Origin: Mactromeris polynyma
Lineage: Eukaryota > Mollusca > Bivalvia > Venerida > Mactridae
Assembly: GCA_032209605.1 (NCBI GenBank)
Contig: JASFXZ010000012.1
Span: 1,612,001 to 1,676,000 of the forward strand
Reading direction: 5' to 3'
DNA length: 64,000 nucleotides
Shown here: positions 1 through 13,100 of the stretch, piece by piece
Layout of the letters: each line of letters begins with the position of its first letter
How positions within the stretch are numbered: the stretch's first letter is position 1
Notes under the pieces: generated by a model
Database searches by the model: none
Told to the model about the DNA's origin: nothing
Seen by the model: only the letters and a program-made list of their open reading frames with translations
Position numbers and translations under genes: made by a program

Positions 1-1172
1 CTATACATAGTCCTGTCTACTGTATATAGTTATCTCTGCTATACATAGTCCTGTCTACTGTATATAGTTATCTCTGCTATACATAGTCCTGTCTACTGTA
101 TATAGTTATCTCTGCTATACATAGTCCCGTCTGCTGTATATAGTCATGTCTGCTCTATATAGTAATGTCTACTGTATATAGTTATGTCTGCTGTGAATAG
201 TCCTGTCTGCTGTATATAGTCATGTCTGCAGTATATAGTTATGTCTGCTGTATAGTCATGTCTGCTGTATATAGTCATGTCTGCAGTATATAGTCATGTC
301 TGCCGTATATAGTCATGTCTGCTGTATATAGTCATGTCTGCTGTATATAGTCATGTCTGCTGTATATAGTCATGTCTGCAGTATATAGTTATGTCTGCTG
401 TATATAGTCATGTCTGCAGTATATAGTTATGTCTGCTGTATAGTCATGTCTGCTGTATATAGTCCTGTCTGCTGTATATAGTCATGTCTGCAGTATATAG
501 TTATGTCTGCTGTATAGTCATGTCTGCTGTGAATAGTCCTGTCTGCTGTATATAGTTATGTCTGCCGTACATAGTCCTGTCTGCTGTATAGTCATGTCTG
601 CTGTATATAGTCATGTCTGCAGTATATAGTTATGTCTGCTGTATAGTCATGTCTGCTGTATATAGTCCTGTCTGCTGTATATAGTCATGTCTGCAGTATA
701 TAGTTATGTCTGCTGTATAGTCATGTCTGCTGTGAATAGTCTTGTCTGCTGTATATAGTTATGTCTGCCGTTCATAGTCCTGTCTACTGTATATAGTTAT
801 GTATGCCGTACATAGTCCTGTCTACTGTATATAGTTATGTCTGCCGTACATAGTCCTGTCTACTGTATATAGTCATGTCTGCTGTATATAGTTATGTCTG
901 CTATACATAGTCCTGTCTACTGTATATAGTTATGTCTGCCGTACATAGTCCTGTCTACTGTATATAGTCATGTCTGCTGTATATAGTCCTGTCTACTGTA
1001 TATAGTTATGTCTGCTGTATATAGTTATGTCTGCTGTATAGTCATGTCTGCTGTGAATAGTCCTGTCTGCTGTATATAGTTATGTCTGCCGTACATAGTC
1101 CTGTCTGCTGTGAATAGTCCTGTCTGCTGTATATAGTTATGTCTGCTGTGAATAGTCCTGTCTACTGTATAT
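1..1172. repeat. Minisatellite array, ~19-bp unit
   Basis: Tandem array that starts before the window. The core is TATAGTCATGTCTGCTG, with variants of about 17-20 bp (TATAGTCCTGTCTACTG, GAATAGTCCTGTCTGCTG, and a short form lacking TATA). I estimate about 60 copies. Variants form local higher-order runs, for example a block near 420-540 that recurs near 600-730. It ends abruptly at TTTTCAAACG. No coding content. Confidence 0.95.
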
Positions 1173-1784
1173 TTTCAAACGTTGTTCATGATGTTGATAA
1201 GTACCAAAATCGCCTTCGTCAATAATGAGTTATGGCTACTACAAAAAAGTCAATAATTGTATATTAAGAATTCGAAATAAATACTATGGAAATAATCACA
1301 AGTGTATCAAAAGGAGTCTAAGACGACATGGATGACATATTTTTGGAAGTTACTTACGAAGTGTGCTAAATACATACCAGTATATACACAAACTGAATTT
1401 CAGTAAGGTTTTCATGCAGAAACAACATCAAAATATCTACATTTTAGCATAACAATGAATTAAAAACTACAAACAAAAATGATACAGCATCATTAACACA
1501 TGTTGAGGCGAAATAAACGAAAGACACAATTAGCATTGATAAAAGAAACAAGGGGACATAGGACATAATTTGGAGAATGCTATATTGGACAGTACAAAAA
1601 ATATTTTCGCAATTATCCTTGAATGCTTGTTAAGCATGAGTATTCTACTTGAAAGTTGAAGCCAAAGTACAAAGCTCTCAAACATTGAACCTAAACGGGT
1701 CTCATTTATCAGCTTAGCAAAAGTAAGAGTAACTGAAAAGGAAATTCAATCCATTCATATAGAAACAGATACATCTGCTCACTA
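1173..1784. other. Unique AT-rich spacer, no gene seen
   Basis: About 600 bp between two minisatellites. I see no open frame of note, no recognisable transposon end and no RNA gene. Confidence 0.6.
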
Positions 1785-3600
1785 AATCCTAGTACCACAC
1801 ACACAGCTGATCTGTACATTCTAGTACCATACATACATTTGATCTGTACATCCTAGTCCAATACATACACCTGTTCTGTACAACCTAGTACCACACATAC
1901 ACCTGTTCAGTACAACCAAGTACCACACATACACCTGTTCTGTACAACCAAGTACCACACATACACCTGTTTTGTACATCCTAGTCCAATACATACACCT
2001 GTTCTGTACAACCTAGTACCACACATACACCTGTTATGTACAACCTAGTACCACACATACACCTGTTCTGTACAACCAAGTACCACACATACACCTGTTT
2101 TGTACATCCTAGTCCAATACATACACCTGTTCTGTACAACCTAGTACCACACATACACCTGTTCTGTACAACCTAGTACCACACATACACCTGTTCTGTA
2201 CAACCAAGTACCACACATACACCTGTTTTGTACATCCTAGTCCAATACATACACCTGTTCTGTACAACCTAGTACCATACATACACCTGTTCTGTACATC
2301 CTAGTCCAATACATACACCTGTTCTGTACAACCTAGTACCACACATACACCTGTTCTGTACAACCTAGTACCACACATACACCTGTTCTGTACAACCAAG
2401 TACCACACATACACCTGTTCTGTACAACCTAGTACCACACATACACCTGTTCTGTACAACCTAGTACCATACATACACCTGTTCAGTACAACCTAGTACC
2501 ACACATACACCTGTTCTGTACTACCTAGTACCACACATACACCTGCTCTGTACAACCTAGTACCATACATACACGTGTTCTGTACAACCTAGTACCATAC
2601 ATACACCTGTTCAGTACAACCTAGTACCATACATACACCTGTTCAGTACAACCTAGTACCATACATACACCTGTTCTGTACAACCTAGTACCATACATAC
2701 ACCTGTTCAGTACAACCTAGTACCATACATACACCTGTTCTGTACAACCTAGTTCCATACATACACCTGTTCAGTACAACCTAGTACCATACATACACCT
2801 GTTCTGTACAACCTAGTACCATACATACACCTGTTCTGTACATCCTAGTACCATACATATACCTGTTCTGTACATCCTAGTACCATACATACACCTGTTC
2901 TGTTCATCCTAGTACCATACATACACCTGTTCTGTACATCCTAGTTCCATACATACACCTGTTCAGTACATTCTAGTACCATTCATACACCTGTTCTGTA
3001 CATCCTAGTTCCATACATACACCTGTTCAGTACATCCTAGTACCATACATACACCTGTTCTGTATATCCTAGTTCCATACATACACCTGTTCAGTACAAC
3101 CTAGTACTATACATACACCTGTTCTGTATATCCTAGTACCATACATACACCTGCTCAGTACATCCTAATTCCATACATACACCTGTTCAGTACAACCTAG
3201 TACCATACATACACCTGTTCTGTACATCCTAGTACCATACATATACCTGTTCTGTACATCCTAGTACCATACATACACCTGTTCTGTTCATCCTAGTACC
3301 ATACATACACCTGTTCTGTACATCCTAGTTCCATACATACACCTGTTCAGTACATTCTAGTACCATTCATACACCTGTTCTGTACATCCTAGTTCCATAC
3401 ATACACCTGTTCAGTACAACCTAGTACTATACATACACCTGTTCTGTATATCCTAGTACCATACATACACCTGCTCAGTACATCCTAATTCCATACATAC
3501 ACCTGTTCAGTACAACCTAGTACCATACATACACCTGTTCAGTACATCCTAGTACCATACATACACCTGCTCAGTACATCCTAATTCCATACATACATCC
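1785..3600. repeat. Minisatellite array, 32-bp unit
   Basis: Tandem copies with the core CATACATACACCTGTTCTGT followed by an AACCTAGTAC-type segment. The unit is 32 bp and there are about 56 copies. Variants (ACATCCTAGTCC, AACCAAGTACC, TTCAGTACA) are arranged in repeating groups, and a block near 2810-3180 recurs almost unchanged near 3190-3540, so the array also grew by segmental duplication. Confidence 0.95.
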
Positions 3601-4256
3601 TGATTTACACATTTATCTTATGTTTAAAAATGCGTCCTTGGTGAGCTATGTGAGCAAGAGTTATATCCGGTCACTTACCACTCTGCACTCAACACTCAGT
3701 TTTGAAATATTAGTGCAATGAACCCGAGTGTAGAGATTCGTGTATCCGCTATTCCGCTATCAATAACAATGTTCTATAAATGCTCAGTATTATTTGCTTC
3801 CATTGTCTTCGAGTTAACATGAGGACCTGAGATTGGACGGTAAGAATTGATAAATTCAGTAAACAGCACTAATAACTTGCATTCAAATAACTAAGAAAGT
3901 GTATCAAAAATACAAAGCACTCAGTAAGTATTGTAATCCATAACAAATCTCCGAAACTCAGAACTAGCAGAGTAAACTAAAGCATCTGTGTGCTGAGTGG
4001 TGAATAACAAGTATAACTTCACAACTAGATCTAGTATAATTTAAATTTTCTACATACCTTTGCCACCAGCACAAACAATCGTGTTTGTGTCAAAATAGTT
4101 TGCTTTTGCTGTTGAACAGTCGTTTATGCTTTGCATTAATGATTATGGTCTATAATACAACCAACCGCATTTCTTATTAGTCCCCACTTATGTTTTGTAG
4201 TTTAAAAATAATAGGACTGGAGGGTACGGCAATGCCGGAATGCCGGAGGATCAAGG
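3601..4256. other. Unique spacer, no gene seen
   Basis: About 650 bp of AT-rich sequence between arrays, without a supported gene or transposon terminus. Confidence 0.55.
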
Positions 4257-4912
4257 CACTGATGTACTCCGTCCACAGGGGCATCAGCTGTAACAGCAGC
4301 ACGAGGGGGACATATCAGATAATGATGAACTCCGTCCACAGGGAAATCAATCAACTGTAACAGCAGCACGAGGGGGAAATATCAGATAATGATGAACTCC
4401 GTCCACAGGGAAATCAATCAGCTGTAACAGCAGCACGAGGGGGAAATATCAGATACTGATGAACTCAGTCCACAGGGGAATCAATCAGCTGTAACAGCAG
4501 CACGAGGGGGAAATATCAGATACTGATGAACTCAGTCCACAGGGGAATCAATCAGCTGTAACAGCAGCACGAGGGGGACATATCAGATACTGATGAACTC
4601 CGTCCACAGGGGAATCAGCTGTAACAGCAGCACGAGGGGGACATATCAGATACTGATGAACTTTGTCCACAGGGGCATCAGCTGTAACAGCAGCACGAGG
4701 GGGACATATCAGATACTGATGAACTCCGTCCACAGGGGAATCAGCTGTAACAGCAGCACGAGGGGGACATATCAGATACTGATGAACTCAGTACACAGGG
4801 AAATCAGCTGTAACAGCAGCACGAGAGGGACATATCAGATACTGATGAACTCCGTCCACAGGGGCATCAGCTGTAATAGCAGCACGAGGGGGACATATCA
4901 GATACTGATGAG
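4257..4912. repeat. Minisatellite array, ~63-bp unit
   Basis: About ten copies of a unit containing CAGCTGTAACAGCAGCACGA and GTCCACAGGG. Most right-hand copies are 63 bp; left-hand copies carry a small AATCAATCA insertion and are slightly longer. Because 63 is divisible by three, open frames with a 21-residue period run through the right half on both strands. They start and stop at the array edges, so they are treated as by-products of the repeat. Confidence 0.93.
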
Positions 4913-5965
4913 GCAATCGATTTCAATTTCTGAGATTTAGGGTACATTCCAATACGCATCATTTATTGGTCAGAAACTTATAAATGTTTTGGTATTTACA
5001 CAATCAGATACGCATATACAATAGTGTAGATAACATTTAAAATATTGAGTTATATCAACTAAAACATCTTTCGTGCGATCATTATCCATTCAGGATGTAT
5101 TCGGTGGTTAATATTATGTTCAAGAGATCTATGTATCTCATTTCTAAGACTTAAATAAATCATTCGGTGATAATATGTATAAACAATACTTTATTGACAC
5201 TTCCTTCTATTGTAATTCAATTATAAGCTCGGGACTATAACAAATAACATCAATCACACCAAAACACACAACACAGCCACAACAAGTAACATAACATCAT
5301 ATTATTTTCCAATATGAATCAAAGAAATTCACTGGTTTAAGTATTTAAGTGTTAAATCAAATGCGACAATAAAACAAGTTGTTAATACAAGTTAATCAAT
5401 AATCGTACAATGTAATGTATTACAAAACTCTTATTATAACTCAAAACTGCATTTTGCTAATCAATTTTCTATTAGATATTTGTAGTATCATATTTCAATT
5501 CTCACAAATCGACAGGTCTTAGTGGCACAGGTCCCAAAAATTGGTGGAATGTTATAGCTCCTTACATCACATCAATCCTAAATAGCAGCACATAAAGTGA
5601 ATACTGGAATTATACCTGCTAAACTTAAAAAGACACGTTTTTAAATGAGGAATAAAGAAACTGGCCGAAATGTATCGTCCCATTTCAATTCTACCAACTA
5701 CATTTGTATTTCAAAAATGTTTGAGAGACATATAGCCTTGCACCGTCGGTTATTTTTTCGAAATACTACTATTATACACAGAAAGAATCATTCATGCAAT
5801 GCAGCATTGATTATGTAAATTGATTATTGTATCAAATATATATTGAGTAAATAATTGAAAAAAAATCCGGGATTTAAGGAAACCATGTGATCTTGCCGAC
5901 CATGACATATTGCTTATCAAATTAAATTACATTCACTTTGTTTCCCGCTGTACATATTTAAATCA
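4913..5965. other. AT-rich spacer, no gene seen
   Basis: About 1.05 kb with many stops in all frames. No domain, transposon end or RNA gene was recognised. Confidence 0.55.
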
Positions 5966-6604
5966 TACCAGTCGAATAGGAAACAGTTAGTGCAAGTTGT
6001 GAATACCTGTCGAATAGGAAACAGTTAGTGCAAGTTGTGAATACCAGTCGAATATGAAACAGTTAGTGCAAGTTGTGAATACCAGTCGAATAGGAAACAG
6101 TTAGTGCAAGTTGTGAATACCAGTCGAATATGAAACAGTTAGTGCAAGTTGTGAATACCAGTCGAATAGGAAACAGTTAGTGCAAGTTGTGAATACCAGT
6201 CGAATAGGAAACAGTTAGTGCAAGTTGTGAATACCAGTCGAATAGGAAACAGTTAGTGCAAGTTGTGAATACCAGTCGAATAGGAAACAGTTAGTGCAAG
6301 TTGTGAATACCTGTCGAATAGGAAACAGTTAGTGCAAGTTGTGAATACCAGTCGAATAGGAAACAGTTAGTGCAAGTTGTGAATACCTGTCGAATAGGAA
6401 ACAGTTAGTGCAAGTTGTGAATACCAGTCGAATAGGAAACAGTTAGTGCAAGTTGTGAATACCTGTCGAAAAGGAAACAGTTAGTGCAAGTTGGGAATAC
6501 CTGTCGAATAGGAAACAGTTAGTGCAAGTTGTGAATACCTGTCAAATAGGAAACAGTTAGTGCAAGTTGTGAATACCTGTCGAATAGGAAACAGTTAGTG
6601 CAAG
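5966..6604. repeat. Minisatellite array, 38-bp unit
   Basis: About 17 copies of a very uniform 38-bp unit with the core GAAACAGTTAGTGCAAGTTG. Variation is mostly at a few positions (CCAGTCG or CCTGTCG; AATAGG or AATATG). Only ~26 bp separate it from the next array. The uniformity suggests recent amplification. Confidence 0.95.
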
Positions 6605-6630
6605 ACCTAATTAACCCCCTCAAACATTTA

Positions 6631-8232
6631 GGATCAGTATACCACAAACATTGTGGGTCGATATACCACAAACAGCGTGGGTCGGTATACCAAAAACAGT
6701 GTGGGTCGGTATACCACAAACAGTGTGGGTCGGTATACCACAAACATTGTGGGTCGGTATACCACAAACATTTTGGGTCGGTATACAACAAACATTGTTG
6801 GTCGGTATACCCAAAACATTGTGGGTCGGTATACCACAAACATTGTGGGTCGATATACCACAAACATTGTGGTTCGATATACCACAAACAGTGGGTCGAT
6901 ATACCACAAACATTGTGGTTCGATATACCACAAACATTCTGGGTCGGTATACCCAAAACAGTGTGGGTCGGTATACCACAAACATTGTGGGTCGGTATAC
7001 CACAAACAGTGTGGGTCGGTATACCACAAACATTGTGGGTTGGTATACCACAAACAGTGTCGGTCGGTATACCACAAACATTGTGGGTCGGTATACCACA
7101 AACATTGTCGGTCGGTATACCCAAAACAGTGTGGGTCGGTATACCACAAACATTGTCGGTCGGTAAACCCAAAACATTGAGGGTCGGTATACCACAAACA
7201 TTGTCGGTCGGTAAACCCAAAATAGTGTGGGTCGATATACCACAAACATTGTCGGTCGGTAAACCCAAAACAGTGTGGGTCGGTATACCACAAACATTGT
7301 CGGTCGGTAAACCCAAAACATTGAGGGTCGGTATACCACAAACATTGTCGGTCGGTATACCCAAAACAGTGTGGGTCGGTATACCACAAACATTGTCGGT
7401 CGGTATACCACAAACATTGAGGGTCGATATACCACAAACATTGTCGGTCGGTATATCACAAACATTGTGGGTCGATATACCACAAACAGTGTGGGTCGGT
7501 ATACCACAAACATTGTGGGTCGGTATATCACAAACAGTGTTGGTCGGTATACCCAAAACAGTGTGGGTCGGTATACCACAAACATTGTGGGTCGGTATAC
7601 CACAAACAGTGTGGGTCGGTATACCACAAACATTGTGGGTCGGTATATCACAAACATTGTTGGTCGGTAAACCCAAAACATTGAGGGTCGATATTTCACA
7701 AATATTGTTGGTCGGTAAACCCAAAACATTGAGGGTCGATATATCACAAACATTGTTGGTCGGTATACCCAAAACAGTGTGGGTCGGTATACCACAAACA
7801 TTGTCGGTCGGTATACCCAAAACAGTGTGGGTCGGTATACCACAAACATTGTTGGTCGGTAAACCCAAAACATTGAGGGTCAATATATCACAAATATTGT
7901 TGGTCGGTAAACCCAAAACATTGAGGGTCGATATATCACAAACATTGTTGGTCGGTATACCCAAAACAGTGTGGGTCGGTATACCACAAACATTGTCGGT
8001 CGGTATACCCAAAACAGTGTGGGTCGGTATACCACAAACATTGTTGGTCGGTAAACCCAAAACATTGTGGGTCGGTATATCACAAACATTGTTGGTCGGT
8101 AAACCCAAAACAGTGTGGGTCGGTATATCACAAACATTGTTGGTCGGTAAACCCAAAACATTGTGGGTCGGTATATCACAAACATTGTTGGTCGGTAAAC
8201 CCAAAACATTGTGGGTCGATATATCACAGACA
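6631..8232. repeat. Minisatellite array, 24-bp unit
   Basis: About 67 copies of a 24-bp unit with the core GGTCGGTATACCACAAACA. As 24 is 3 x 8 and the unit lacks stops in several frames, long open frames with 8-residue periods (for example WVGIPQTL on plus) appear on both strands, up to 587 codons. They have no non-repeat body and overlap each other, so they are not called as genes. The array ends ~130 bp beyond the stop codon of the minus-strand GPCR and could lie in its 3' untranslated region. Confidence 0.95.
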
Positions 8233-8360
8233 AGAATTCTATTATAAATGACCTTGTAGGAGGAAATATGAATTGACCTCAAGATATGATTTATGTCGAT
8301 AGGTATTATTCAGGGAGTAGAGATCAGTAGGCACGTTCACACTTCTATATGATGCATTAT

Positions 8361-9467
8361 TTACCTATTTGACTTCAGCCGCAACAGTATAGAGTATTTG
8401 ATGTTTATAAGATGTGTTCGGAATTCCGAATCTAAGATACAGTACACAATTGGATTAATGACATGGTTAATGAAGTACAGTCTAAAGAAAAAGAAATACA
8501 CTGCTTTTTCACTGTTGTTGAAAGTCTGTAATATGTCGTCTGGTCTTGCTATGAATGACAGCAGAGTTAGGTACAAAATAGTGGTTATGATAAAAGCAAC
8601 TGTTAATATAAACATAATCCATGTCTTTCTTACAACTCTAGAATCCACACCAAACGCACTATGAACCTGACGGTCATTGTCTGGAGTATCACCAGCGCGA
8701 TCTTCGATGTTCATGCTCCCATTGGTCACTTCAACTGTGACGTCAGATACACCAGCTACACGCTCCTCTCTGGAGGTGCTGGAATAAGCACGGCGTTGTC
8801 GTCTGTTCCGAACAAACGATCTGGCAATGAAACAGTATAATCCGAACATGAAAACCAGTGAAACCGACAGAATTACTTCGATAGATACGGAATACTGGAA
8901 AGGGTGGTCTGTTTTCTCGAACCTGGCATCTTTTTCACAAACTGTGACATTAATGTGTTTCTTGTTGTATACTTGTTCATGAGAGTGAGTTCCCCAGAAG
9001 ATTGCTACAGGTGTAGCAATAACGATAGCACACAAGTATATTACTCCGCAGATATATCTGGCAATGTTCGGCATAATCTGCTTACCCAGTGGCCTACATA
9101 CTTTCAAATAACGATCTACAGCTATGGCCAAGAGACACAAGGCTTCTCCTGACACCGTGAAAACGTTGAAGAATGATTTTGCTTTGCACACTTCAGGGAA
9201 GGGATAATTGTACCAATATAGCTGTGTCACCATCTCACCCGGCATGGTTGTCAAACTGCTGATTAAATCAACAACTGCCAAACACATGACGAAATAGCGA
9301 AATGTACAGTAATGGTACCGAAACAGAAATACGTATAAAACAATAAGATTTCCAAAGAATGCCACGAACACTTCGATCCCAACAAACACGGTAACTGGAA
9401 GTACGGCGTCTCTGAATTCATTGTTTATCTTTATAACAAGTTCGTGTGCATTGTCGTCATCTGCCAT
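8361..9467 (-). CDS. Class A (rhodopsin-like) G-protein-coupled receptor, orphan
   Basis: Intronless frame of 368 codons encoding a seven-helix plasma-membrane receptor expected to signal through heterotrimeric G proteins; ligand unknown. Landmarks: TM1 with GN (Asn40, position 1.50), TM2 LAVVDL (Asp67, 2.50), Cys94 at the top of TM3 pairing with Cys177 in the second extracellular loop, DRY at 118-120 followed by a CRPL loop, and TM7 NPIVY (338-342). The third intracellular loop (~220-280) is basic then acidic/polar, like peptide-receptor relatives. Oddities: the usual TM4 Trp and the TM6 CWxP switch are not present (TM6 reads AFIITTILYL). An N-glycosylation site occurs at NVT (173-175). The start ATG is the first after an in-frame TGA four codons upstream and sits in an AAAATGG context. 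Peptide or amine type cannot be decided by eye. Confidence 0.9.
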   Translation of the reverse strand: MADDDNAHELVIKINNEFRDAVLPVTVFVGIEVFVAFFGNLIVLYVFLFRYHYCTFRYFVMCLAVVDLISSLTTMPGEMVTQLYWYNYPFPEVCKAKSFFNVFTVSGEALCLLAIAVDRYLKVCRPLGKQIMPNIARYICGVIYLCAIVIATPVAIFWGTHSHEQVYNKKHINVTVCEKDARFEKTDHPFQYSVSIEVILSVSLVFMFGLYCFIARSFVRNRRQRRAYSSTSREERVAGVSDVTVEVTNGSMNIEDRAGDTPDNDRQVHSAFGVDSRVVRKTWIMFILTVAFIITTILYLTLLSFIARPDDILQTFNNSEKAVYFFFFRLYFINHVINPIVYCILDSEFRTHLINIKYSILLRLKSNR

Positions 9468-9479
9468 TTTTCTCGATCA

Positions 9480-9948
9480 AATTCAACACGAATTTCTGGT
9501 TTTTCTACACAAAATAATTATATCGGATGCTAATCTCTGTTGATATTTATCGTGTTCGTTTGGAAATTTTCAAATAAAATAAATTTTCTATGTAATAATT
9601 ACATCGTTTCCATGTAGCGTTATCACCGGGACCTTTGTTCACTGTCTGTCGTTTACTATCCGTATTTCAGTTAGTATGAACATTATAACTTATGGTTAAA
9701 CTTCCGTTAAAACAATGCGTATCTTCAAATACACATGCACAATGACTAAATGTGTCATCTCTTCGCCGGTTCCCTCGCACACGGTATCTGCTTTGTGAAT
9801 GAGTACCCGCACTGTAAGCAGGGTACAAATTGATAAACATACATCGGGAGACCGTGTATGTAATGTATTTAAGCCGAAAACTTGACAATATTTCAGATAT
9901 TGAAATGTCTAGATTAAAGTGACTAACCTTGTATTTTTTATGTCAAAG
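9480..9948. other. GPCR upstream region, no element identified
   Basis: About 470 bp 5' of the receptor on the minus strand. It presumably holds the promoter and 5' leader, but I cannot point to a supported TATA box, initiator or upstream exon. Confidence 0.4.
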
Positions 9949-10172
9949 TTGAAATAATATGAGCATTGAAATCGAATAATAATATATTGCAAATACCATG
10001 ATAGAAATAACATGAGCATTGAAATCGAATAATAATATATTGCAAATACCATGATAGAAATAACATGAGCATTGAAATCGAATAATAATATATTGCAAAT
10101 ACCATGAAAGAAATAACGTGAGCATTGAAATCGAATAATAATATATTGCAAATACCATGAAAGAAATAACAA
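9949..10172. repeat. Short tandem array, 53-bp unit
   Basis: Just over four copies of a 53-bp unit with the core GAGCATTGAAATCGAATAAT and a following ATATATTGCAAATACCATGA. Copies differ at one or two bases (ATAGAA or AAAGAA; CATGAG or CGTGAG). The overlapping minus-strand open frames are repeat artefacts. Confidence 0.93.
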
Positions 10173-13100
10173 TGGCTTGAGGAGTTTGGCTTGGTCAGAT
10201 ACATCAACATTTGTAAACATATAAGACGACAGTAGTAATCAAAGCAATGAGAGTGCTGTGGGACGGTACCACTCGCCTCTGTAGCCAAGCTGGCAACTCG
10301 TTACATGCTTCCGTTTTGTAACTAAACAGTTTTATAATATCAAAGTATACGTGTCAATATTAAAAGGCTAAAATTTGTCAATTTTATTGACAAATTGTTT
10401 TTATGATTTATATCAATTCCTCAGATTTTGAAAATTATTTTGTTTCTATAATTTATAAAACTTCTTTGTGTTATTTGGGTACTTCACGATACTATAGCAA
10501 CGCATTACTATGACTTATACACGTTCTTTGTTTCGATTGATAATATTAAGTAACAGTACACGTTTAAGTTGTAAACCGATGACAGGTTTGTTGAATGATA
10601 ATCTTTATCTATATAAGTATATTTGAATCGACAGTTTAATTACCTAATTGATAGACAAATACGCGTCTTTGGTTTCGGCGTAACAATTATGTGGCCTCTG
10701 CGGGGAAACAGTCTCTGTGGATTTGAGTTTATTTACCCTCGCCACCGGGATATCCCATATGGGCGAACAATCTCTAGGCAAGACAAAGGTTTTTGTATGT
10801 ATTGTGAAATAATGAAGAACACGCCCATTGATCCTTTATTTTGTTAAAACCGCCATTTCATTTGTTAATTAGAATCACGTGATTAACGCATGACACTCCC
10901 CTCTTTCGCGGGTAATTTGTTAAGACATTAAATAAAAGAAATAATATTAGTTGTGCTGAGAGACCTTTAGGAAATTGTCTAAGTGACATTTGTCTTGGTG
11001 ACTATTTTACTTTGTGACTATTTTTTCTTTGTGTTTTCTTCGTGATTTAAACTTTAAGACTTTGTGTATTTAGAAACTTAACTTAGTGATTATTTATTAA
11101 ATATACTCTTCTGTGAACATTATTATTACTCTGCGAATTTTGTGTCAATGTTATTAAATTTGATCAAGTGGAACTGTGCTACTGTCGTTATAGCTTGCCA
11201 TCATCACATCACTGGTTATGGATCACTGTTGCCTCCACTACGTTACGTGCGGGTACCGAAATGGGCCGCGTAACGTAAATATGCCAGATGGTTTGTATGG
11301 AATATGGAATAAAACAAAAACGTAAGACAGAAAATTTAATGCGAAAAAGAATTTAAAAAATTTGAATATATCCAAGAGTTCTTCAATCCGACTTGTTCTA
11401 AAAATGCTAGATGTTCATACCGAAATAAAGAAAAATGGTCAGTAATAATACCGTAATATGTTTATTATGATGAACAATGTTAAGGTTGGACAATAATATT
11501 ATTGTATTTTAAACCTTTATTTGGAAATTTAGGAAATGATAATGTTTAAGATTAATGTTGACAGTTGTACATACTTTTAAAGCGTAAAAAGAAAAGAAAA
11601 CATGTCTTATTTCCTTTCTTCAAGCAAATTTTAATCAATTTAGGAATTATCAGTTGCAGAACAATCTAGGGTAGGTTGAGTTACCTGAACCACGTGTTAT
11701 TTTCTATTCTATTTTCTAACAACTTAAAACGTCACAAGGTTGTGTAATTACACGCTTAGTTGAGGTTACTTGTCGTTTACCACATACTTTTTTCATACAG
11801 TAATTGTGCAAGGCATCATGGCCACTCCATGTTAAAGTAAATTTCAGATGAGACTACGGAAAAACCTTTTCACCAGTTTTGGTGCCATTTATTTAATAAC
11901 ATATTTGGTTTCATATAAGTCAACTAAAATGCATAAGTTATCATTTACTACTTTATCAAAATATTTTCACCATTGAAGAGACTGTCACGCTCTAAGAAGT
12001 CAAAACTGAAACTGTTGGTTTGATATGACTAACAAGTTTCTGTAAATTTGACACATTCACTTCCGCATTGTGTGCAGCATGTTGTTCACCAAACACAGTT
12101 GTTATACACCCTTTCAATTAATCGATTAAAGTCGCCTAAGAGTTGCGTCCCCTACCGGACGTGACGTAATGCGAGGATACAAATATATCCAAAACGGCCA
12201 GTGCTGCTTACTTACGCTACACATCAACAAAAGTTTATGCGTTGCGCAAATTTATTAATGTTTTCGTAAAAATCGGACATTTTATTTGTTAAAGTAGAGC
12301 TATACAGAAAGTATTAGGTTACAATATATTAAAGTTTTTGCATTAACAGCATTCAAAAAATCATAGGTAACGAATTAACGCTGCACACGGGGAGCGTAAT
12401 TTGTTCACATACTCGCGGTTAGTTTCCTATAAATTCTCTGATTTTCACAACAAGTACCATATATTTAACTTACCCCAATGCAAAAAAACAATCGTTTTAA
12501 GATGACAAATCCTCAAAAAATAGGTGGTTAATAATTAAAAGTTATTCCATAAACGGTGATCAAACAATCCCAGTTAAAGATTTTTTTTCAGAGCATTAAT
12601 GCTTCATAACTTTTTCAAAACAAGTCGGTAATTTTCCGCTTAATTTTTTGATATTTTCATCGAAGTCTAATTGTACTTAGTACACTTTCATGTCAATTAA
12701 ATATTTTAAAAAGGCTGCTGTAAAGAACAATCAAGGCTTACATAATCATGTAAATGTGTAAAGATCAACTTAACAAATGATGTGGATCACGCCAGCATGT
12801 CATGTTTTGTGTACACAAGTCGTCTATTTTACCAAGATTTCAAGATTTCAAGATTGTTTTGTGTACACAAGTCGTCTATTTTACCCAGCACAAGCGTGTG
12901 CAAAATATAAATTAAGTAGGTAAAATCAATGTCTTTATTGTCTGTGTGAGACAAGGGTTTTGGCATCAATTTAATTCTGAACATGAATTAACATTCAAAA
13001 ATGTCGGAAGAGGCTGGCTAAATCTTTGAAGTATAAATATTTTTGGGTGACAGACAGTTGTAATCTCATTGTGTTTATTACAAATTGAGATCACAGACTG

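Noticed and set aside
5966..6604. CRISPR-like regularity of the 38-bp array
   Set aside because: Units are directly adjacent, with no unique spacers, and the context is eukaryotic.
6519..8282. Open frames of 267-587 codons on both strands in the 24-bp array
   Set aside because: They consist of repeat units, overlap in several frames and have no unique domain; a unit of 3 x 8 bp without stops produces them automatically.
10870..11290. Possible solo LTR
   Set aside because: No matching second LTR, clear TG...CA ends or primer-binding site could be found by eye.
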